DNA of 34,333 nucleotides from Bacteroidota bacterium. Lineage in GTDB: Bacteria; Bacteroidota; Bacteroidia; Bacteroidales; GCA-2748055. Under the pieces are notes generated by a model, which saw only the letters and a program-made list of their open reading frames with translations, was not told where the DNA came from and ran no database searches. Both the position numbers and the translations under genes were made by a program. The stretch covers positions 1-34,333 of the forward strand of contig JAIFNN010000049.1 of assembly GCA_020047715.1 (NCBI GenBank), in the 5' to 3' direction. Position 1 is the first letter of the stretch. Each line of letters opens with the position of its first letter. Below, piece by piece: positions 25,018 to 34,157 of the stretch.

Positions 25018-25022
25018 CTTTA

Positions 25023-25421
25023 TTAGTAGTTGGACCTGTAACCACCTTCGCTACCACCGCTTCTGCGATCGTTGCTGCCGCCTCTGTTATAACCACCGCC
25101 GCTATTGCCGCCTTTGTTATAACCGCCGCCGCCGCCTCTGTTGCCACCACCGCTAAAGCCACCTCTTCTTTCGCCTTCTTTTCTCTCTTCAGCTTTGTTA
25201 ACAACGATTGCACGACCGTCAATTTCAGCGCCATTCAATTCTTCAATGGCCTTCTTAGCATTGTCGTCATTGGGCATTTCAATAAACCCAAATCCTTTAC
25301 TTCTTCCGGAGAATTTATCACTGATAATCTTTACCGATGCAACTTCACCATACTCTTCGAAATACTCTTTTAACTCAGATTCCTTTAGACTAAAAGGAAG
25401 ACTTCCAACAAAAATGTTCAT
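25023..25421 (-). CDS. Glycine-rich RRM RNA-binding protein
   Basis: This encodes 132 residues. A single RNA-recognition motif (about 1-78) has RNP2 IFVGSL at 3-8 and RNP1 KGFGFIEM at 42-49, followed by a low-complexity tail (about 88-132) rich in glycine, arginine, asparagine and tyrosine (repeats of GGGYNRGG type). Such proteins bind single-stranded RNA in the cytoplasm and in cyanobacteria are cold-induced RNA chaperones; Bacteroidota commonly carry them. The tail could drive self-association, as in glycine-rich RNA-binding proteins, but this is inference. The leader (25422-25598) is AT-rich without a recognised -7 motif; it contains a weak inverted repeat TTTCCAT/ATGGAAA at 25498-25517. 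The 3' region is long and structured. Confidence 0.93.
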   Translation of the reverse strand: MNIFVGSLPFSLKESELKEYFEEYGEVASVKIISDKFSGRSKGFGFIEMPNDDNAKKAIEELNGAEIDGRAIVVNKAEERKEGERRGGFSGGGNRGGGGGYNKGGNSGGGYNRGGSNDRRSGGSEGGYRSNY

Positions 25422-25598
25422 AATTGACCGTTTAATTTAATTGATAATAGTTTTTTATAAAATATAAAAGTAGTCTTATTTTAATTCAAAAGCCATATTT
25501 CCATGGAATAATGGAAAATAATTTTGAAATAATCCTCAAAAATTTTGTTTGATTGAGCTTTAAATTTATGAAAACCGTAATAAATAACTGATTATTAA

Positions 25599-27185
<1,587 letters not shown>

Positions 27186-27233
27186 TTATTAATCAAAATT
27201 TTATTTATGCCTGATGAAAAATTTATCAGCGCG

Positions 27234-27241
27234 CAAAGGTA
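27234..27241 (-). promoter_or_regulatory. Candidate -7 element of the ABC-F gene
   Basis: The reverse strand reads TACCTTTG, matching TAnnTTTG, 48 nt before the ATG at 27185. Confidence 0.4.
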
Positions 27242-27351
27242 ATTAATTTTGATTATGAATGCTCAGGATAATTGGACAAATTTATGATTACCAGCTTATT
27301 TTCGATTCTAAAAAATTGTGTTGGCAGCAGGCCAGGCATTACGATTCCTAT

Positions 27352-28656
27352 TTATTCCTTGACTTCAAGCTCCACTTTTTCCACGAGATTTAAATCCCTC
27401 TCATAATAAAAAGACCCGGCAAAAAATAAAATGGATGCAACTACCAATGCAATGGGAAGGTACGAAAAGGCTGACTCAATATTTGTTTTGTCTGAAATAG
27501 CACCCATTACTATCGGTCCGAGAGATGCACCGAGAAGGTTTTGAACCACTACCGCAATGGCATATGAAAATGCTCTGAGACCGGCATGCACAAGATCCTG
27601 AGTTACGGCAGCAGCTGCAGAAAGAAAGGCCGTAATACAAATTCCTAATGACAACAGAAGAGCATATTGTATTTGATTCTTGAAAACGGTAAAAGCCAAA
27701 AACAATATTATGGCTGACAATCCGGTTGTAATGGTTGGGAACAGAAGTCTGGCATTAATGCGTTTTTTTCTCCATTTATCGGATAAATATCCTCCCAAAG
27801 GAGCGCCGATAATTGCCAGGAGCATAACCGCACTGGATTTCAAACCTGCTGTGCTTTCGGGAAGACCCTGAACCCTGTGGAAATAGGTGGGCAACCAGGT
27901 AAGCAGCGAGGTGGTTGTGAATACAACTCCCGCCATGGCGAAATATGTTAATATGAGTGAAGGCTTGGAAAGGAATTCCGTCACAATGTCGCGCATGCTC
28001 ATCCTAACTTTTTTGCGTATAGCTTTCTTCTCTTCTTTGGTTTCGGTTTTTTCAAGACTGACGGTCTTGTAGTCCTTTACAAAAAGGAACAGTATTCCTA
28101 TAATCAAACCCGGAATTGCAACAATACCAAGTGCGTGTCTCCAACCCCAGTGAGCCGCTATTATGCCTCCTATGGCGATTCCAATTGCACTTCCCAGAGG
28201 AATTGAAGCATTCCATAACCCCATCATCCAGGCTCTCTTGCGCTGAGGGTACATAGCAGAAATCATCGCCGATCCTCCGGGAGCATAACCGGCCTCTCCT
28301 ATACCGATTGCCGTGCGGGTGGTGAACAATTGGGAAAAGGACCTGGTAAATGCACCGGCAGCTGTGGCAATACTCCACAGAATGGCCATAAATCCAATGG
28401 TCTTCCTCCTGCTCCAACGATCAACAAGTATGGATACAGGAATAGTGAAAAGCACTATCGACCAATAAACCGCCGATATCATCATTCCACACTGGGTATC
28501 CGATAAGCCCCAGTCGGCCTTTAAAAATGGAAAAAGGGAGGTGATAATCATACGGTCGACATAATCGAACATATATAAAAGGAAAAGCAAAACAAATACG
28601 TAGTTAGTATAACTCTTGGTGAAAAGATACCCTTCGGGTATGGGTTTAGCGCTCAT
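27352..28656 (-). CDS. Major facilitator superfamily transporter
   Basis: This is a 434-residue inner-membrane carrier with twelve predicted helices. Cytoplasmic loop 2-3 has the MFS motif A variant DRWSRRKTIG; helix 4-5 contains RTAIGIGEAGYAPGGSAMISAMYP, typical of the anion:cation symporter and spinster-like branches; the second half has GGYLSDKWRKKR as the mirrored motif A. A central cytoplasmic loop (about 195-225) is lysine-rich. The substrate cannot be named; organic anions are plausible for this branch. It is followed leftward by a gap without a clear terminator, and preceded by the C_GCAxxG gene 153 bp upstream on the same strand, so it may be separately transcribed. No TAnnTTTG element was found in that gap. 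Confidence 0.88.
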   Translation of the reverse strand: MSAKPIPEGYLFTKSYTNYVFVLLFLLYMFDYVDRMIITSLFPFLKADWGLSDTQCGMMISAVYWSIVLFTIPVSILVDRWSRRKTIGFMAILWSIATAAGAFTRSFSQLFTTRTAIGIGEAGYAPGGSAMISAMYPQRKRAWMMGLWNASIPLGSAIGIAIGGIIAAHWGWRHALGIVAIPGLIIGILFLFVKDYKTVSLEKTETKEEKKAIRKKVRMSMRDIVTEFLSKPSLILTYFAMAGVVFTTTSLLTWLPTYFHRVQGLPESTAGLKSSAVMLLAIIGAPLGGYLSDKWRKKRINARLLFPTITTGLSAIILFLAFTVFKNQIQYALLLSLGICITAFLSAAAAVTQDLVHAGLRAFSYAIAVVVQNLLGASLGPIVMGAISDKTNIESAFSYLPIALVVASILFFAGSFYYERDLNLVEKVELEVKE

Positions 28657-28809
28657 AGGGGTTGTAGTTAGGACGCTAAATTTAAAGCAAAATATTTTTA
28701 ATCAGCAAAAAAATGGACAGTTATATTTCAACCAATTTCCAATCACTTGGTTATTAAACAGTTTCGCGGGGTTCCTGAATTCTGCATCGGAAAACCTGAC
28801 TAAAGGCTT

Positions 28810-29253
28810 TTATCCTCCTAACAAATCATCCAATATACGCAGGGATAACTCGATGCACTTTTCACAAACGGTTTCTTTAAGATTCTGATCTTCAAACATC
28901 TTATTTCCCTCTGTTGTGTTTAAGTCGCATTGCACAAGATCCTGGCATTGCGTTGTGCCTTTTGTGGCCTCAAATCTTTTTGTGAATTCCTGGATCAAGG
29001 CATAAGCCGTTTCTTTGCGTTCTGTGTTGTTTGTTGACTTCGCGCCGGCGTAGAGGCCGATTACCATATAAGCACCGGAAACAGCACCGCAGGTTTTTTG
29101 CAGGCGCCCCATACCCGCACCAAATCCCGATGCGATGCTTAATGCATGTTCTTCCCGGATCGAAAACCGATCGGCAAACCCCAGAAGCACTGCCTGAGAA
29201 CAGTTTTTGTCTTCACGAAAGGCCTCGATTACTTTTGACGGATTGGCATTCAT
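28810..29253 (-). CDS. C_GCAxxG_C_C family protein
   Basis: This encodes 147 residues with the cysteine pattern of the C_GCAxxG_C_C family: NCSQAVLLGF (C18), KTCGAVSGAYMVIGL (C55), QCQDLVQCDL (C103, C109) and VCEKCIEL (C130, C133). The core reads CGAVSG here rather than GCAxxG in strict form, as it does in many members. The family is thought to bind a metal or carry redox-active cysteines, but its biochemical role is not established. The protein is soluble with no signal peptide. Its ATG lies 20 bp after the stop of the S37 peptidase gene on the same strand, so cotranscription is likely; a shared function is not obvious because one product is exported and the other cytoplasmic. Confidence 0.87.
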   Translation of the reverse strand: MNANPSKVIEAFREDKNCSQAVLLGFADRFSIREEHALSIASGFGAGMGRLQKTCGAVSGAYMVIGLYAGAKSTNNTERKETAYALIQEFTKRFEATKGTTQCQDLVQCDLNTTEGNKMFEDQNLKETVCEKCIELSLRILDDLLGG

Positions 29254-29273
29254 AAGCTGTCGGTTTTGAAAGA

Positions 29274-30560
29274 TTAATTTATTTCTATGCTAAGCCACTC
29301 TTCCAAGGTGTTTACGAAAAGTTCTTTTTGTGCGGGGTTCATGTTTTTTATGCGTGCTGCACCGTGATGCGCAGCGTTGAGAAAAAACCATACGGAATTG
29401 GTCTCTGAAGAGGGTGGCACTGAGGTGGCCGACCAGGTATCTCCCGCACCATAAATATAAATGAAGTTGTTCCCGCTGGTTTGCGTCCAGTCAAAAACTT
29501 TCTTTGAAAGAGTGCTATTGTACTCCACTTCCATTTTACCCGGAGTGAAGATTGCACTGGGGTAGGGCTTCATCGGAAGAGCCTTTAGCAAACCTTTAAA
29601 TTCGTCGGTGCGATAGGAATAATAACCGACTTCACGGGCGGCCTGATAATAGTGGGATCGAAATTTCTCCATTGTTTCATCTGAAAAGAAGTCGATATCC
29701 GATACGGATAAAAGATGGGCAAGCGCTTCCTCAAGTGTAGAGTTGGCTGAAGGAATCTCATTGCAGCTATGCCCCCATTGCCAGAATGAAAACGCATATT
29801 CCAAAACAGCGTATTCGAAAGCCTCTTCAAAGCTCAGGTAAGTAAAGTCGAGATCTTTTCCATTGCTGTACCATTTAAGCAGCGGTAGCACTTTCTTCCT
29901 TTCCTTGAGCATCCTGATCTGAAAGTCCCTTATCTTGTTTCTGCATTCAGAAGTGTTTACCGTATCGAAGAAAGAGTAAATCCGCTCATCACCTAATGCC
30001 AGATTTAAAGGTGCAACATAGGGAATTGTAACATCCACATCCCCGGGATAAAAATACCGGTAATAAATACTGTTTTGTCCGCCTTTGCTGATACCGGTGC
30101 TTATCCATTTCCCTGTATAGATTTGTTTCATGATCTCGTTGATCCGGTGCAAATCAGCTGCTTCCTGCTCTGCCTCGAGATAGGTATAGTCAATGGAATC
30201 GGGCATGCTCTCCCCAAAATACCGGTGCTCAACCTCAATCTGATTCGCGTTCAGCAGGCTTGTGAGCTCGTTCCGGTAAATCCCTTCCTGCTCGTATCCC
30301 TCGGTAACAAAAACTACAGGCTTCTCGAATCCCTTGTGAGAAAGAAAAACTCTCTGGTAGAAAAAGCCCTTGCTGAAGTCTTTATGATCGAGGGGCTGAC
30401 GAACTGCCAACTCGTAGGCCTCAATGAAACCAGGAGGTGTGTTAAGTTTAATGAAGATCACATCCGGCATTTCATATAATTTTTTTTCGAGGGATGACAT
30501 CTGCGCAAATGCCGGAAAGAAAGACACAAGCATGAGAAGGAGGGAAATAGACTTTTTCAT
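29274..30560 (-). CDS. Secreted S37-type tripeptidyl/tetrapeptidyl aminopeptidase
   Basis: This is a 428-residue serine peptidase with a signal peptide (MKKSISLLLMLVSFFPAFAQ). The alpha/beta-hydrolase nucleophile elbow is GISKGGQ (S158); the aspartate lies in GAGDTWSA (D374) and the histidine in NAAHHGAARI (H398 or H399), giving a complete triad in the order Ser-Asp-His. The segment EHRYFGES is shared with S28/S37 peptidases. The family (PS-10) removes tri- or tetrapeptides from protein N-termini, often with proline at P1. Location would be periplasmic or surface; no T9SS sorting domain is present. With a POT and an OPT transporter elsewhere in the window it could supply peptides for uptake, though they are not in one operon. 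The C_GCAxxG gene follows 20 bp downstream. Confidence 0.87.
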   Translation of the reverse strand: MKKSISLLLMLVSFFPAFAQMSSLEKKLYEMPDVIFIKLNTPPGFIEAYELAVRQPLDHKDFSKGFFYQRVFLSHKGFEKPVVFVTEGYEQEGIYRNELTSLLNANQIEVEHRYFGESMPDSIDYTYLEAEQEAADLHRINEIMKQIYTGKWISTGISKGGQNSIYYRYFYPGDVDVTIPYVAPLNLALGDERIYSFFDTVNTSECRNKIRDFQIRMLKERKKVLPLLKWYSNGKDLDFTYLSFEEAFEYAVLEYAFSFWQWGHSCNEIPSANSTLEEALAHLLSVSDIDFFSDETMEKFRSHYYQAAREVGYYSYRTDEFKGLLKALPMKPYPSAIFTPGKMEVEYNSTLSKKVFDWTQTSGNNFIYIYGAGDTWSATSVPPSSETNSVWFFLNAAHHGAARIKNMNPAQKELFVNTLEEWLSIEIN

Positions 30561-30683
30561 TTAGAAGGTATTGGTCAGGAGATAAAATTAGAAAATTTTT
30601 CATTGAAAACGTTCCCTGTTTTTGAATTTGTGCAATTGATCCCTATTAAAAAATCTGTGGTCGAATTACTGCATCATCCATTT

Positions 30684-31616
30684 TCAATCCTTTACCGATT
30701 TCATACCCATGATTGCCGCACCTGTCAGCAGAGCAACCGAAACCCAGAACATCGGTCTCACGGGAATGGAATGAATTGAACTAACTAGGAAAACTGAACC
30801 GACTGGAATTAGGTACGACAGTGAAGTTACCAGGTTGCGATTGCCGTATTTCATCGCCAGAAACCAGAAAAGGTAACCGAGGCAAGTGGGACCCAGAATA
30901 CTGTATATCAAAGAGGGACTCGACAGCAGGGGCGAAAGGCTCAAACTTTGGGTGTCGCCCCTGAAAACCTGAATTCCGAAAAAAGCCAATCCGCTAAGCA
31001 TAAAGATCAATGGCATCGCAGCAATATCGTCGCTCGATTTATACTTTTTTATAAGGTTTGAATATAAAGCCCATGAAACAGCTCCCATCACTGCAAAGAG
31101 AAATGCAAGAAAATTATCATCAAGCGCGGCGGCGATTTCAATCAGTTGCTGACCCGAGTAACCCTGAAGCAGAGCAATGAGGATTCCTGCAAGAGCCAAA
31201 ATAATTGCAGGAAAATATAAAACAGGCTTAATGCGTGAATGATAGATTGGTACTCTGAAAATGTAAATAAGCACTGGCCAGAGGTAATTCAATAGAGTCA
31301 CTATTATAAGCTCCTCGTTACTTTTTGCCAATCCCAGCGCCACATAAAAAAAGACATTGTTGAAGATGAAGAATATTCCCGTGTGAAAATAGTACTTTGG
31401 AGGGAGGGATTTTAAATAGCCTAAGAATTTAGGCTTCCCCAGCGCAATAAAAAGAATTATGAAATTCACTATCCCGCTGAAAAAGTAAATGTAAAAAGCC
31501 GCGTTGAAGGGTCCAAACTCGTTCATTACCGTTTTGGAAACAGCAACATTGCTGCTCCAAACGATAATCGCAAGGATTCCGGCAAAGCTTGCTAACTGCG
31601 TTTTCGATCCAGACAT
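30684..31616 (-). CDS. EamA/DMT-family transporter
   Basis: This is a 310-residue membrane protein with ten predicted helices in two EamA repeats. The first opens FAGILAIIVWSSNVAVSKTVMNEFGP and the second DDNFLAFLFAVMGAVSWALYSNLIKKY. A conserved stretch FWFLAMKYGNRNLVTSLSYLIPV precedes helix 9, as in aromatic amino acid exporter-like (YddG) members. An export role for amino acids is therefore possible but not proven. It is divergent from the OPT gene, and the 9-bp tandem array occupies the space between them. It is not closely related to the other EamA protein at 21722-22618 as judged by eye. Confidence 0.9.
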   Translation of the reverse strand: MSGSKTQLASFAGILAIIVWSSNVAVSKTVMNEFGPFNAAFYIYFFSGIVNFIILFIALGKPKFLGYLKSLPPKYYFHTGIFFIFNNVFFYVALGLAKSNEELIIVTLLNYLWPVLIYIFRVPIYHSRIKPVLYFPAIILALAGILIALLQGYSGQQLIEIAAALDDNFLAFLFAVMGAVSWALYSNLIKKYKSSDDIAAMPLIFMLSGLAFFGIQVFRGDTQSLSLSPLLSSPSLIYSILGPTCLGYLFWFLAMKYGNRNLVTSLSYLIPVGSVFLVSSIHSIPVRPMFWVSVALLTGAAIMGMKSVKD

Positions 31617-31682
31617 AACTTAATTTTCAGGCTGTGAATATACAGAATGCAATGCAACAAAAAAACATACCCACCCCGTCAC

Positions 31683-31808
31683 TACACTCACTGCACTCAA
31701 TACACTCACTACACTCACTTCTCCCACATCACTCACTACACTCACCACACTCACCACACTCACTTCACTCACCACACTCACGACGCTAACTACACTCACT
31801 TCCCTCAC
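31683..31808. repeat. Fourteen-unit 9-bp tandem array (YACACTCAC)
   Basis: Fourteen consecutive nonamers can be read without gaps. Most match TACACTCAC or CACACTCAC; the divergent ones are TGCACTCAA, TTCTCCCAC, ATCACTCAC, TTCACTCAC, GACGCTAAC and TTCCCTCAC. The array starts 66 bp before the EamA ATG (leftward) and ends 75 bp before the OPT ATG. Because the unit is a multiple of three and lacks stops, it creates artificial frames on both strands (a TH[YHF] repeat one way, a VSV repeat the other). Likely origin is slipped-strand expansion. It lies just upstream of where the OPT promoter should be (near-match TAACTTTA around 31834). Confidence 0.9.
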
Positions 31809-31883
31809 TTCCTTCAAAAACATTACAAACTTTAACTTTAGTTTATTACATTTATAACCTTAAAAATCTAAACCTACTCCTCT

Positions 31884-33977
31884 ATGGCACAACAGAAAAA
31901 ATTTGTCCCTTTTGTCTCGGCGGAAACCAACATGGCCGAATTCACCGTCCGCGCTTTGATTATAGGCCTTGTATTGGCCGTGGTCCTTGGCGCAGCGAAT
32001 GCATATCTCGGTTTGAAAGCGGGTATGACCATTGCTGCTACCTATCCGGCAGCCGTTATCGGCATGGCATTGATAAAAGCTATGCGAGGAACCATTCTTG
32101 AAGAGAACTTTGCCCGTACTGTCGGATCCATCGGCGAGTCGGTGGCTGCAGGAGCAATTTTCACAATACCTGCATTTTATATTGTTTATCTTCAGAAGCA
32201 GCAGCAAGGGATCGAAGTGGATAATTTCTTTACCTATGGTGTTACAACAGCAATTCTGATTGCAGGGGGTATCCTGGGTATTATGTTTGTTGCATTACTT
32301 CGCAAAGTTATGGTTGACGATGCCGAGCTCCCTTTTCCCGAATCGGTTGCAGCCGCAGAGATTCATAAATCGGGAAGCAAGGCAGGCAGTGGCTCCAAGT
32401 ATCTTTTTGGCTCTATGATCGTGGGTGCTATTGTTACAGTGCTTGCCAAGTTCAGCATTTTTGCCGATTACTGGGAACGCTTCATCGTTTTCGGAAAGCA
32501 GGGCATCACTGGTCTCGGGAGCTTTTTTGGCGAAAACCTTGGCGTTTTCGGCAAAGGGGGAGCTTTGGCCGGATCACCAGCTATTTCACCTGCCTATGTC
32601 GGTGTGGGATACATCATCGGACCACGGCTGGCATCGCTTAACTTCAGTGGCAGCGTACTCGCCTGGGGACTTCTAACTCCTATTATTCTGTACTTCCTTG
32701 GTCCGCAAATTGATGTTGATGGAATTGCAGCTGCCTTGGCACAATCTGAAGGCATCTCACAGCAGTCGGCCCTACAGAAAGTATGGATCGACAAAGCCTA
32801 TTCCGTTTGGCGTTTTATCGTACGGCCTATGGCAATCGGTGGAATGCTTGTTTCGGCAGTCTTTACCCTGTACCGAATGAGGAAAAGTCTTTTTGCCGGC
32901 GTGAGCCGCTCAATCGATGACGTTAAGAAAGCCGCCTCAGGCATCGATACGGGTGTTCCCAGAAACGAAAAAGACATTTCATTTAACTGGATAATGCTTG
33001 GAATCCTTGGTGTTGCCATAGCAACATTTGCAATTACTTTTTTTGTTTTCAGTACAACGATTTTGGTAGCCATTGTGGCCGCAACAGTTATGATAATATT
33101 GGCCTTTTTCTTTGCTGCTGTTTCCGGCTATCTCGTCGGAATAATGGGTTCGAGCAATAACCCCATTTCAGGTCTTACCCTTACTGCACTTGTTGTAACC
33201 GCGCTTATCATGGTCATCCTGGGAGTCCAGGGCAATGAAGGTGTGGCAGCAACGCTTGGTGTGGCGGCTATTGTATGCGTTTCGGCTGCCGTGGCAGGAG
33301 AGATGCTTCAGGATCTCAAGGCTGGACACATCCTCGGCGGTACTCCCTGGCGCATGCAGCTCGGCGATATCATCGGCGTTGTAGCGGCTGGTGCGGTTAT
33401 GTTTTTCGTTTTGTCCTATCTTAATCAAGGTGATATCAACACGGGTCTCAAGGAAGGTTATATCGGGGGATTTGGCTCCAAGGAATTATCTGCTCCTCAG
33501 GCTAACCTTATGGCTCTTTTGTCGCAGGGTATCGTGGGAGGGGAAATGGCCTGGCCACTCGTGATTACAGGAATGCTTCTGGGAATCGGTTTTATTATCA
33601 TGCGAGTTCAAAGTCCGATGCTGGTTTTCGTGGGAATGTACCTTCCCCTGCAAACTACATTTGCAATTTTCATGGGCGGAATGATCAAAGGGATTTTAAC
33701 CCTGTTGGCTGATAGGAAAAAGCATAACGAGGCACAGAAAACCCGCAGCGAGAACGTAGGGGTTCTCCTGGCTTCCGGACTCATTGCCGGCGAAGCATTG
33801 ATGGGACTTGTGTTTGCGATTTTTGCCGCATTTGAGAAATTCCCTTCGGCAGTATTCAGCAATCCCTCTTACCTTATCGGACTTGCCGTTCTTTCACTTA
33901 TCGGTTGGGGAATGGTAAGCCTGCCCCTTCGCAATGCAGGTAGCCCCGATGAGCCGGCTCCTCCGGCGGCGATGTAG
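31884..33977 (+). CDS. OPT-family oligopeptide transporter
   Basis: This is a 697-residue inner-membrane protein with about 15 hydrophobic helices. The N-terminus FTVRALIIGLVLAVVLGAANAYLGLKAGMTI is the hallmark of bacterial OPT proteins. The segments DDAELPFPESVAAAEIHKSG and GSSNNPISGLTLTALV match conserved OPT blocks, and QDLKAGHILGGTPWRMQLGDIIG is the late conserved motif. The family imports oligopeptides or, in other branches, metal-chelator complexes; this branch is usually assigned to peptides. Length is normal and no key block is missing. The ATG at 31884 follows a short AT-rich leader. It is immediately followed by an inverted repeat with nested 9-bp repeats and then a PqqD-like gene on the same strand. 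Confidence 0.93.
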   Translation: MAQQKKFVPFVSAETNMAEFTVRALIIGLVLAVVLGAANAYLGLKAGMTIAATYPAAVIGMALIKAMRGTILEENFARTVGSIGESVAAGAIFTIPAFYIVYLQKQQQGIEVDNFFTYGVTTAILIAGGILGIMFVALLRKVMVDDAELPFPESVAAAEIHKSGSKAGSGSKYLFGSMIVGAIVTVLAKFSIFADYWERFIVFGKQGITGLGSFFGENLGVFGKGGALAGSPAISPAYVGVGYIIGPRLASLNFSGSVLAWGLLTPIILYFLGPQIDVDGIAAALAQSEGISQQSALQKVWIDKAYSVWRFIVRPMAIGGMLVSAVFTLYRMRKSLFAGVSRSIDDVKKAASGIDTGVPRNEKDISFNWIMLGILGVAIATFAITFFVFSTTILVAIVAATVMIILAFFFAAVSGYLVGIMGSSNNPISGLTLTALVVTALIMVILGVQGNEGVAATLGVAAIVCVSAAVAGEMLQDLKAGHILGGTPWRMQLGDIIGVVAAGAVMFFVLSYLNQGDINTGLKEGYIGGFGSKELSAPQANLMALLSQGIVGGEMAWPLVITGMLLGIGFIIMRVQSPMLVFVGMYLPLQTTFAIFMGGMIKGILTLLADRKKHNEAQKTRSENVGVLLASGLIAGEALMGLVFAIFAAFEKFPSAVFSNPSYLIGLAVLSLIGWGMVSLPLRNAGSPDEPAPPAAM

Positions 33978-33983
33978 ATGGGG

Positions 33984-34128
33984 GAAGTGCCTAGAGTTTG
34001 GAGTGCCTAAAGTGCCTAGAGTGCCTAGAGTTGGGCATGTTGGCTTGATTATTGAGTTTCACATATAGTAAAGATTTTATAAAATGAACTAACTCCTAAC
34101 TCCAGGCACTCCAAACTCTAGGCACTTC
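33984..34128. repeat. 25-bp inverted repeat downstream of the OPT gene
   Basis: The left arm 33984-34008 and right arm 34104-34128 are perfect reverse complements over 25 bp (left arm starts GAAGTGCCTAGAG). They flank 95 bp. The repeat begins 7 bp after the OPT stop and ends 30 bp before the next ATG. It could fold as a large stem-loop in the OPT-PqqD transcript or be the ends of a small non-coding element. No target-site duplication is evident. Confidence 0.85.
34001..34027. repeat. Three-unit 9-bp tandem repeat (RAGTGCCTA)
   Basis: GAGTGCCTA, AAGTGCCTA and GAGTGCCTA follow each other exactly. A fourth copy, AAGTGCCTA, sits at 33985-33993 within the left arm of the surrounding inverted repeat, 7 nt upstream of the three. 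Confidence 0.85.
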
Positions 34129-34157
34129 ACACTTTACACTCACACTCACTCCTCCCC

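Noticed and set aside
31683-31808. Possible CRISPR array
   Set aside because: Units are 9 bp and directly adjacent with no spacers; no cas genes are present.
31620-31835. Open frames on both strands through the 9-bp array (VSV-rich leftward, TH-rich rightward)
   Set aside because: They arise because a 9-bp unit without stops keeps any frame open. The translations are pure repeat with no conserved flank, and both strands are open at once.
33984-34128. MITE or insertion-sequence remnant
   Set aside because: The inverted arms fit, but there is no target-site duplication and no transposase remnant. It is kept as an inverted repeat rather than called a mobile element.
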